64,000 nucleotides of DNA from Ligustrum vulgare (taxonomy: Eukaryota; Streptophyta; Magnoliopsida; Lamiales; Oleaceae), in NCBI GenBank assembly GCA_963555705.1, contig OY743171.1:22009352-22073351 (forward strand). Reading direction: 5' to 3'. Numbering within the stretch: position 1 is the first letter of the stretch; each line of letters starts with the position of its first letter. The notes below the pieces were generated by a model. That model was not told the origin of the DNA and did no database searches. It saw only the letters and a program-made list of their open reading frames with translations. Positions 55,913 to 64,000 of this stretch are shown piece by piece. A program made the position numbers and the translations under genes.

Positions 55913-57508
55913 CTAAATCATAATATCCTCAAGAAATATTACACCCATACGAGCAGTGTGCTCGTGAAAGACCTTGGGTGCTAATCCCTCAGTGAGCGGA
56001 TCCGCAATTATGGAGTTTGTCCCAATATGTTCTATGGAAATTTGTCTACTCTGTACCCTTTCCTTCACAACCAGGAACTTAATGTCAATGTGATTTGACT
56101 TAGTTGAACTCCTGTTGTTATTGGAATATAGCACTGCAGAGTTATTGTCACAATATAACTTTAATGGTCTTTCAATTCCATTCAGAATGCGCAGCCCGGT
56201 GACAAAATTTCACAGCCATATCCCATGGTTAGATGCCTCATAACAAGCTACAAATTCTGCTGCCATAGTGGAAGAAGCTACGAGTGTCTACTTAGCACTC
56301 CTCCAGGAAATGGCTCCTCCAGCTAGCAGGTATATGTAGCCTGATGTGGATCTTCTACTATCTTGGCATCCAGCAAAATCAGAATCGGAGTATCCTACGA
56401 TCTCTAACTGATCCGATCTGCTGTATGTAAGCATGCAATCTCTTGTTCTCTTCAAGTACCTCATAACCCTCTTTGCTACTTTCCAATGATCCATCCCAGG
56501 GTTACTTAAATATCTGCCTAGCATTCCAACAATGAACGCTATGTCCGGACGTGTACAAACTTGAGCATACATCAGACTCCCAACAGCTGATGCATAGGGA
56601 ATCTTTTGCATTTCCTTAACTTTAAGATTATTTTTCGGGTACTGATTGAGACTAAATTTGTCTCCCTTAGCAACAGGGGTGTCCCCTGGTTTACTATCCT
56701 GCATGCCAAACCTTACAAGAACTTTATCGATATAGCTCTTTTGTGATAATCCAAGAATACCCCGAGAGCAGTCCCGGTGTATATGAATTCCTAATACGAA
56801 AGAGGCGTCCCCAAGATCTTTCAACTCAAAATTCTTTGACAAAAAGCTCTTGGTTTCGTGCAACATGCCTATATCATTAGTGGCAAGCAGTATGTCATCG
56901 ACATACAAAATCAGGAAAATATGCTTACTCCCACTGAACTTGTGATACACACAATCATCAACAACATTTATCTCAAAACCAAACGAGATGATCACTTGAT
57001 GAAATTTGTAGTACCACTGACGGGAAGCTTGCTTGAGTCCATAGATGGATTTCTTTAATTTGCAAACCATATTCTTCGAGTCTCCTGACACGAAGTTTTC
57101 TGGTTGCACCATATAAATCGTCTCATCAATGTCTCCATTGAGAAACGCCGTCTTTACATCCATCTGATGTAACTCAAGGTCAAAATGTGCAACAAGTGTC
57201 ATGACTGTCCTGAAAGAGTCTTTCGTTGAAACCGGAGAGAAAGTCTCTTTGAAGTCAATACCTTCCTTTTGTGTAAAGCCTTTAGCTACAAGACGAGCCT
57301 TATATCTTTCCACATTATCTTTCGAATCCCTTTTGATTTTAAAAATACATTTACAACCAATGGGTTTCGCACCTTCTGGTAATGGGACAAGATCCCAAAC
57401 TTTATTGTCTTGCATAGACTTATACTCCTCATTCATGACATCAATCCACTTTTGAGAGTCAGAACCCTTCATGGCCTGATGAAAATTGATTGGATCATTT
57501 TCCATCAT
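55913..57508 (-). pseudogene. Copia reverse transcriptase and RNase H
   Basis: The long frame 57508-56288 is intact for 406 codons. It contains the linker end WIDVMNEEYKSM, LHQMDVKTAFLNG with the first catalytic Asp, KSIYGLKQASRQWY, the catalytic box LYVDDILLA (201-209), LGIHIHRD, then RNase H start GYSDSDFAGCQDSRRSTSGY. It stops at TAG where the family has Gln (SAK-stop-TLVASS). The RNase H tail continues past another stop to 55913 (CDNSAVL, HIDIKFLVVKERV, DPLTEGL). RT copies element RNA. Catalytic residues are all present in the first part, so the RT core is the best-preserved retroelement enzyme in the window. Confidence 0.92.
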
Positions 57509-57517
57509 TCCATTATT

Positions 57518-58249
57518 TTACTCATGTTCTTGGAGAAATACTATATAATCATCCGAAATAGCATTTTTCCTTTCTCGAGTGGATCTCCTTAATGGTATTG
57601 TTTGTTGAGGTTGTTTAGTTTGTACTTTTGGATTTTGGATGGGAGTTTCTTCAACATTATCATGCTGAGTTTCTGGATGTACTTCTTGATCAATGATAGG
57701 TATAGAAACCTGCACATTGTCAAAAGTAACAGTAGGAATTGAAATCGATCATTTCTCAGCTTCTTCCTCAAAGATAATGTCTCTAACCTTATTTCTCCCC
57801 CCCAAACTCAACATCCTCAAAAAATGTTACAGTTCCTGTTTCAAAAATTGACTTAAGCATGGGATTATAAAATTTGTAGCCCCTTGATCGCTCAGAATAA
57901 CCAATAAAGTAGCTGCTAACTGTTTTGGAGTCCAATTTATCTTCATGTGGCCTATAAGGCCTTGCCTCAGCTGGACATCCCCAAATGTGGGAAGCCGTAG
58001 GGAATGGTCCACAAATATCTGTGTGCACAATTCTAAGATGTCCGAAGTTCTATTAGCACCTAACCTTTTGTTTTTGGTCTGTTTTCCCTTGATACAATCA
58101 ATACAAACATCAAAGTCCGTAAAGTCGAGGGAATCCAAAATGCCATCTGACACAAGTCGTTCAACTCTAGTTTTTGAGATGTGACCTAAGCGCTTGTGCC
58201 ATAGTTTTGTCGAATTTTCTTTGTTTAATTTTCGCTTAGTGCCACGTGA
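57518..58249 (-). pseudogene. Copia integrase with the catalytic core deleted
   Basis: Minus strand. The zinc-binding end (CIDCIKGKQTKNKR at about 58099-58058) and the start of the core (HTDICGPFPTAS at about 58027-57992) are directly followed by HIWGCPAEARPYRPHEDKL, normally found about 150 residues later. Thus the D,D(35)E core is missing, with the junction near 57990. Then come the C-terminal part (SYFIGYSERSRGYKFYNP) and a linker with PLRRSTRERK. A frame change occurs between the two halves of the region. Integration by this copy is impossible. Confidence 0.85.
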
Positions 58250-59446
58250 TTACACATACAAAGTTTCATTATATGATGCAATAGTATCAAGCAAATATAG
58301 GTTATCGTATGAACATAATGAACCAGTACCAACAATATTTGAATTTAAAGAAAGACTAATTTGACAATTTCCAAAAGAATAATAATATCCTAATTTGTCC
58401 AATAAGGAAATAGAAACCAAATTCCGTCTAAATGACGGCACAACAAAAGTGTCTTTCAAATCCAAATAAAAACCAGTTCCCAATAATAACCTAAAAGTTC
58501 CTATTGCTTCAACTTCCACCGATTTTCCATCGCCCACAAAGATGAATCTTTCAGCATCATTTGGCTTTCGGCAGAACAGGCAACCCTGCATAGAAACACT
58601 TATGTGAGTAGTAGCACCAGAATCTAACCACCAAGTGTTTCTAGGTACTGAAGCTAAATTAACCTCAGAACAGACCAAATTAAGAAATGTACCTTTCTTT
58701 GCACGCCAAGCGTTATATTTGGTACAATCCTTCTTTAAATGTTCAGGTTTCAGGCAAAAGAAACAACCCTCTTTTTCCTTATGTGGCTTCTTTTGATCTG
58801 GACCCTTAGCAGCTTCATATTCTATTTTTCTTTTCTTGCCCTTATCCTTAGAGGTACTTGCCAAGTTAGCAATTTCAGTTCTATCCTGCCTCAACCTTTC
58901 TTCCTCTTGCACACAATATGAAATGAGCTCATTTAGAGTCCATTTCTCCCTTTGACAGTTGTAACTGACCTTAAACTGACTAAAATGTGCAGGAAGCGAT
59001 ATCAATACTAAATGCACGAGCAAGTCATCAGACAAGTCGAGCTTTAGTGCCTTAAGTTTTGAAGTAGTATGAGACATCTTCATGATGTACTCCCTTATGT
59101 TCCCCTTGCCTCTATACTTCATTGAAACCAAGCTTTGCAGAAGCGTGCTTGTTTCAGCCTTATCGTTTTCAGCAAAATGCTTCTCAAGTTCGGCAAGGAA
59201 TTGCTTGGCATTAGTTACCTCTTCAGATATTGCGCCCCTAAAGGCTTCCGGAATGCCGCGCTTAATGATCATTAGACTCATGCGATTTGAGCGTTCCCAC
59301 TTCTCAAAGTTCCTCCTGTCATCAGGTGAACTTGCATCCGTGAGAGAAGCCGGTTGCTCAACTCTAAGAGCAAGGTCAAGATCCATGCAGCCGAGAACAA
59401 TTAGTGCGTTCTCTTTCCAATCCTTGAAGTTTGACCTATCAAGCAT
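58250..59446 (-). CDS. Copia gag-protease
   Basis: 398 intact codons. It has a copia gag domain (LDRSNFKDWKENALIVLG at 2-19; the FEKWERSNRMSLMII and LHFAENDKAET-type helical region), a basic linker, a zinc knuckle C-x2-C-x4-H-x4-C at 228-241 (FCLKPEHLKKD), then an aspartic protease with WWLDSGATTHIS (272-283) and downstream LVSISLLDKLGY. Gag packages the RNA; protease matures the polyprotein. The frame ends at TAG/TGA just before integrase. Open frame continues upstream of this ATG without another ATG, so a start further 5' by splicing is possible: 'ttcttctctatacag' at about 59497-59511 looks like an acceptor. Confidence 0.88.
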   Translation of the reverse strand: MLDRSNFKDWKENALIVLGCMDLDLALRVEQPASLTDASSPDDRRNFEKWERSNRMSLMIIKRGIPEAFRGAISEEVTNAKQFLAELEKHFAENDKAETSTLLQSLVSMKYRGKGNIREYIMKMSHTTSKLKALKLDLSDDLLVHLVLISLPAHFSQFKVSYNCQREKWTLNELISYCVQEEERLRQDRTEIANLASTSKDKGKKRKIEYEAAKGPDQKKPHKEKEGCFFCLKPEHLKKDCTKYNAWRAKKGTFLNLVCSEVNLASVPRNTWWLDSGATTHISVSMQGCLFCRKPNDAERFIFVGDGKSVEVEAIGTFRLLLGTGFYLDLKDTFVVPSFRRNLVSISLLDKLGYYYSFGNCQISLSLNSNIVGTGSLCSYDNLYLLDTIASYNETLYV

Positions 59447-59511
59447 GGGAATTGAGTTAAGATTTGCAGATATTGTGGTAGCAGATGAATTAACTGTATA
59501 GAGAAGAAGAT

Positions 59512-60965
59512 GGAAATAGCTTACATTATTACTTTCTTATGCAAATAATAATTTCAAATAATGGTAAGGCCCATCACAAGATACCCATCACAACATCAAT
59601 ATTTAGTCTTTGGACAGAAATATTAACTTGTAAGTGGTACTCTCGATGTAGTAATCAAACACTGACAATAAGACATGTCAACCAATAAACCTTTCTTTCA
59701 ACCGATTTATTGATCACACGTTAAACCAAATAATCGTCACGTGTTTATCACCACAGGTGTATGTGAAATTCCAGCCAAACATTGACCTTCCTTTGGGCCG
59801 ATCAATATCCGCATGAACAACACACACACGAAACCTTCTAATATTCTAAGTTAATTAATTTCCACAAGAGAGGTTGCTTTGGCAACATGTTGCTTCAATT
59901 AATTCACTTCGAAATATTATATTTCTCAAAAGAGTCCGTCATACCAAAATTTGAACTTGAATTGATTGTTTTGCATATATTTAAGGCTTTAGGATTTGAA
60001 TTATGAAATTCAATACTTTAGGATTAAGTAATCATTAAGTTGGATGGTTAAATTGCAATTTAATTAAACTTGATTGGCCAATTATGAAATATTTTTAAAC
60101 TTGAAGGACTAAATTGTAATTTTTCCAAACTTTAGTGGCCAATTAATTAAAATCAGAAACTTTAGGGACTGAATCGTAAAATTTAGAATTTTTAAAACTC
60201 AACTTAAATGATTTCTTAACTTTAGGGACTTATTTTGTAAATTCAGAAGTTTGAAGGGCCAACTTAAAAGTTTTATAACTTTAGGATCAATCTTTAATTC
60301 CTTAATAAGATTAGGGGACCTGATTGTGCAATAAACCCAAAAATATGAAATTGCACATGTAGTCCCCGAAATCATCAAATTTCCAGAGTAAGTCCCTGCT
60401 CCAAAAATCGCACAGCTAGGGTTTTGAAACCCTAATCGCCGCAGCCGCCCAAGAGCGCGGCGCCGCACACCACCTGCAGCGCCATCAACAGCGCTGCAAC
60501 CAAGAACCACGCCGCGCGCTGAAATCCGACGCCACAGCCCGTGGCGTCTCCACCAACTGCAACGCCATCGCGCGCGGCTCCCCATCTCCGACCCAATTCG
60601 AACAACAACCACCACAATATACAACAAACTCAACCACAATTCATACTCAAGAATTTCGCACATATGCATACACAGATAACACACATATGCATACAAATCA
60701 TAAAACCAAAATTTTGCTGTATACATACAGAGAACGGCTGAATCGAAAAAGGAAAAAATAGGTTCATGTATCCAATTATTTTGAATCAGAAATTATTCGT
60801 ATATGCACACACAGGTGATGATCGGCTGAAGAAAAATGAATCTGAATCCAATTTTTCCAAATTTTGAAATCAGAACCCTTATGAGTTATGCGCATATACA
60901 TACGAACACAATTAGGATTTTACATATGTGCGTACAAAATTGATCTGATAATTCAACACGATGTT
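59512..60965 (-). other. Leader of the copia element
   Basis: 1.45 kb between primer site and gag. It has repeated 'aactttagggact.aattgtaa' strings (about 60090-60290) and a GC-rich island (60430-60600, 'gcgcggcgccgcac'). A 175-codon minus-strand frame (60199-60726) is mostly this island and has no motif. No captured gene is recognised. Confidence 0.5.
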
Positions 60966-60978
60966 GGCTCTGATACCA
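60966..60978 (-). other. Primer binding site of the copia element
   Basis: On the minus strand TGGTATCAGAGCC follows the 5' LTR end ...TTTCAACA after two bases. This is the tRNA-Met type and is intact. Confidence 0.92.
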
Positions 60979-60980
60979 CT

Positions 60981-61434
60981 TGTTGAAATTAAATTTAATA
61001 TAGATGAATGTTTATCTAAAATTTACAAACATCATGCTGTAATTATCAATATCGAAACTGAAGCGGAAGCGTACCTGAATCCATTATTGCGTTTGATCGA
61101 ACGAGATTATGACCTTCCAACTGATTCGTGGTTTTCTCCTTATGTTTCTTCTCTGTTGACGGGGATGCAGAGAATTATGAAAAGTCACGCTCAATTGGGG
61201 ACCATGGCCTGTATAAATAGTTGTAGGGCAACTATCGTATTTCAATGTTATTAAATTGGCCCCTCATCAATTTAAAACATTGAATCCGTCTCTACACTTT
61301 AATCTCACGACACTTAATAGCCATTAATCCTGAATAATCTTTAGTGGATCACTTTATTGACTAAATCCTTAAGATAGCACCACACATTTTATTTTATACA
61401 TGTTTGGCCCCACATTATTGAATTTTATCCAACA
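60981..61434 (-). mobile_element. 5' LTR of the copia element
   Basis: 454 bp. On the minus strand TGTTGGATAAAATTC...AATTTCAACA, collinear with 55044-55497. Followed on the plus strand by the duplication CAAGT. Confidence 0.92.
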
Positions 61435-61650
61435 CAAGTATGTCACATGAATTGGTCAAGTTCATATGGTGTTTCATCTGACGGTTTTCAAGCCTAACAA
61501 CTAGTGAATAGTTTGATACGCGATTTTTTGTACCGGAGTACAAAAATCTATTTTAAACATATCCTCATAAGTTTCAATTTAACCGTGGTTTTCCTGCCCA
61601 GATAATAAAGAGATTTTGGCAAAGAAAATGAGAGTGAAAATGATGTAATT

Positions 61651-62539
61651 AGGGGGGCGTGGATTGGGTTGAGTCGGGTTTTGGTCCAACCCGAATCCAA
61701 CCCAACTTGGTGATCAGGTTGATGTAAAATCAACTCAACTCAACCCAATGCTAGATTTCAACCCAACCCAATAAGGTATCGGGCGGGTTGGGTTTCGGTC
61801 CAACTAAGAATAGGTCATGTTAAACAGTAACACTCTTAAATTCATTGATGGTTTCAGTACACTCAAAGATGAAGGAAAGAATGATCGAATAAGACATCGT
61901 AAACAAGTGGAGGCTGAGACTAAGTGAGAAATTCTGGCATCAATGTGTAAAAGTATATGGACTTGTTCAACTATATTTATTATAGAATTCACACAGAAAG
62001 GTAAACATTGAAAAATAATTGTAATGATTCCGAATTCACAATTTTGATACACATAATATAATATAGGATTTAAAAGGCTTGGATTTTGAGAAAAATAAGG
62101 TAACATTTGCTGAAACCCCAAAATCTAAAAGAAAATGAAACAAACTAAAATCAAACTCAATATAAGAACGAGTGTTTGGTGCTGCATACCGGCTTATGGC
62201 AGAACAATGCGGTTTACAGGGATCGGCGACGACAGTCACGGATTCCAGGTAAGTCCAGTGAAGCCGCGGTTGAAGAGAGTGAGACTGAGACTGAGAGCGA
62301 GTTTAGGGTTTGAGGCCTGAGGAATCTGATTTCTTTTTTAATATTTAAGTTTTATGCTGTTTTTCGCTTAAAAATCAGGTTGGGTCGGGTTAACCGGGTT
62401 TCAAATGGTAACACCCGACCCGACTCCTTGACTCCAAACCCAACCCAATCACAGCTTTGGTAAAAAACCGACTGAAACCGATTGATTCAGTTTGGTTCGA
62501 GCGGTTTGACGATGTTGGTTTGAGTTTTGCCCACTACTA
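61651..62539. mobile_element. hAT non-autonomous element with internal gene-like sequence, 889 bp, TSD GATGTAAT
   Basis: Ends TAGGGGGGCGTGG and (inverted) TAGTAGTGGGCAAA. A perfect 8-bp duplication GATGTAAT lies at 61643-61650 and 62540-62547. Subterminal regions repeat 'gggttgggt' and 'aacccaaccc' (61670-61800, 62380-62460). The centre (about 61830-62340) is unlike the ends. It contains a GC-richer block (62190-62320, 'ggcgacgacagtcacggattccag') followed by 'aggtaag', a splice-donor-like site. This suggests a captured gene fragment, which I cannot name. No transposase. Confidence 0.85.
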
Positions 62540-62547
62540 GATGTAAT

Positions 62548-62934
62548 TGAGGTCAAGAGAAAATAAAATAAAATACAAAAGTTAATCATTCAAATATGGT
62601 AAAATGATTCAATAAAAAAAGGGGTTGCATTGTTGAAAATAGTATTTGCTTGCTTCTTTTCTTTTTTAGCCGATTAACATATTACTTTTGTTTGAGACTC
62701 ATTCTCACCCAAATCAGATTATGTAATAATGTTTTTTGGAGAATTTATGATTAAAAGTAAGAAAAATTTTTGGTTTAAGTATAAATTATTTTATTGATAA
62801 AATTTGTTATTAAAATTAGCAGGGGCCCACCCCATTTGTGAGGGGGAGGGGAAATTGAGGGGAGCAATTTGAACAAATCCTAATGTCTCAATTAAATAGT
62901 TCCAACCTATTTAATTCTCCAAAATTGTTTGAGC
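62548..62934. other. No gene recognised
   Basis: AT-rich spacer between the hAT element and the next MITE. A G-rich patch at 62838-62861 is the only local feature. Confidence 0.3.
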
Positions 62935-62937
62935 TAA

Positions 62938-63190
62938 GGCCCTTTTTGATATGAAAGATTTTTCATGAAAAATGAAAAATGTTTTCTATTTTTCAACTTT
63001 TTCACGGTTTGATTGTCTAAATTTTCATGAAATTCGTATTCCAACTTTTCTCGAAATTTGTTATTTTCCTTGATTTTAAGAAATTGATTTTCTTGGCACT
63101 TTGGTGAGAATTGATTAGGTGGAAAACCATTTTCACCTCGTTTGGTCATTTTTGTTGTTGTTAGTTGACTTATTTTTTTCTTGAAATTAA

Positions 63191-63226
<36 letters not shown>

Positions 63227-63463
63227 CATCAAGTACAAAAGTATAAAAAATATAAATAAAAAAAATATTGAAATAACAAAATTTTACTTTATTTTTCATG
63301 GAAAATAATGTTAATCAAACAACAAAACTTGAAAATTTCTTTACTTTTTGCATCAAGAAAATTAAATCAATAAAATACATTAAACTTCTAATTTTCAGGA
63401 ATTCAATTCCACGAAATTTATTTATTTTTTATCCAAATTTCACCATCGCAATCAAATGGACCA
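62938..63463. mobile_element. Possible Tourist-like MITE, 526 bp, TSD TAA
   Basis: Left end GGCCCTTTTTGAT, right end (inverted) TGGTCCATTTGAT, with TAA on both sides (62935-62937, 63464-63466). The inverted ends are weak. Internal 'tttcatgaaaaatg' strings and an (ATT)n run at 63192-63227 are present. It carries no gene. Confidence 0.4.
63192..63227 (+). repeat. (ATT)n microsatellite
   Basis: Twelve ATT units inside the possible MITE; it produces an artefactual poly-Asn frame on the other strand. Confidence 0.9.
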
Positions 63464-63499
63464 TAAAAGTGCAATTGTTTTTCTTTCTTTTTCCTGCAA

Positions 63500-63793
63500 T
63501 AAGATCTTCCCGAGGGAGATTCTCTTCTGCCATCAACTTACTGATCTTAAACGTTACAAAATGGTACTTTTTGCAACACTTACTTGAACATTGTAAAAGA
63601 TTGAACTATTTTGCAGCGTTCAACCAACGTTGCAAAAGAGTTATTTTTGCAGCATTCTTCAGCGGCTAAATCTCAATTATTAACGTCAGTCACAACATTC
63701 AGTTATCAAAATGTTGTGATAGGTCTCTTTAGCAACATTCAATTACCAAATGTGACTTTTTAAGTGTTGCAAAATCTCATTTTTGTTGTAGTG
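63500..63793 (-). mobile_element. CACTA element terminus
   Basis: On the minus strand the edge is CACTACAACAAAAATGAGATTTTGC starting at 63793, a canonical CACTA end. Subterminal words 'gcaacatt', 'gttgcaaaa' and 'gcaacac' repeat in both orientations back to about 63560. The opposite end is not found, so the element is either truncated or its left end was overwritten. A 3-bp target would be GTT (63794-63796). Confidence 0.7.
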
Positions 63794-64000
63794 GTTGGAC
63801 TTCTTGAGATTGAGGAGTTGTTGCAATTACAGATGAGTTATTGATGTTAAATTAGTCCTTAAGTGGGAGATCATTAAATTGTGGAGCCTAATTATTTGTC
63901 GACTCTAGTTAATGTCAATGCGAATAATCTAATTATTCGCATTTTGCGGAGCGGGATTAATTCGATGCAAGAACAGGTTCAAACAAAAAGGGGCATAATT
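63794..64000. other. Right edge of window, no gene seen
   Basis: AT-rich. 'gcgaataatctaattattcgc' at 63920-63940 is a near-perfect palindrome of about 21 bases. Nothing else is supported. Confidence 0.35.

Larger units (their letters stand above)
55044..61434 (-). mobile_element. Ty1/copia retrotransposon, minus strand, TSD CAAGT
   Basis: Complete structure, 6391 bp. LTRs of 454 bp lie at 55044-55497 and 60981-61434, with a perfect CAAGT duplication (55039-55043, 61435-61439). A tRNA-Met primer site is at 60966-60978 and a purine tract at 55498-55507. Minus-strand order is leader, gag-protease, integrase, RT, RNase H, the copia order. The LTRs differ at a moderate number of sites. Integrase has lost most of its core and pol has stops, so it cannot move itself. 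Confidence 0.92.

Noticed and set aside
60199..60726. 175-codon frame in the copia leader
   Set aside because: Mostly a GC-rich island plus hydrophobic filler without motif; it sits in the untranslated leader.

Overview
This window looks like repeat-rich, AT-rich plant nuclear DNA, probably from a dicot. Nearly all of it is transposable elements nested inside one another. There are Ty3 elements (Athila, Tat and Tekay-like), Ty1/copia elements, hAT-, Harbinger- and CACTA-type DNA elements, and a decayed endogenous pararetrovirus. I see no ordinary host gene in its own locus, no rRNA or tRNA gene, and no bacterial-type feature.

Layout. 1-4062 is the 3' end of an Athila element. It sits inside the 3' LTR of a minus-strand Tat-lineage element that spans about 4063-30667. 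The Tat element has gag, protease, RT, RNase H, a second RNase H and integrase on the minus strand, and an extra antisense gene (5637-8233, plus strand) between pol and its 3' LTR. At least five later insertions broke it: an Athila-like solo LTR (10337-11648), a Tekay-like solo LTR (11668-14499), a 121-bp hAT MITE (17731-17851), an 8.5-kb non-autonomous LTR element (18909-27450) and a SIRE-type solo LTR (28143-30023). 30668-31420 is an older Ty3 fragment. 31640-38172 is an endogenous pararetrovirus relic, itself broken by a solo LTR and a Harbinger-like element. 39500-41160 is a dead copia pol. 42290-48200 holds small DNA elements, a hAT transposase relic and long inverted arms. 48208-51752 is a complete non-autonomous LTR element with one coiled-coil ORF. 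51888-53027 is another solo LTR. 55044-61434 is a complete copia element with broken pol. 61651-63793 holds a hAT element, a Tourist-like MITE and a CACTA end.

The most notable object is the element at 18909-27450. Its two 1857-bp LTRs look identical, it has a perfect 5-bp target duplication (GTGCT), a tRNA-Met primer site and a polypurine tract, but no gag or pol. Between the LTRs, on the opposite strand, it carries a full-length intronless LOG-family gene (cytokinin-activating phosphoribohydrolase family). Upstream of that is a second ORF, broken by one stop, that resembles the small cysteine-rich nucleic-acid-binding proteins of flexiviruses. This is a very young retrotransposon carrying a captured hormone-metabolism gene and, possibly, a captured RNA-virus gene.

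Several unrelated LTR families here carry arrays of short perfect CG-containing palindromes, a pattern the gene-level annotation does not explain. All element and domain names come from reading motifs; no database search was run.
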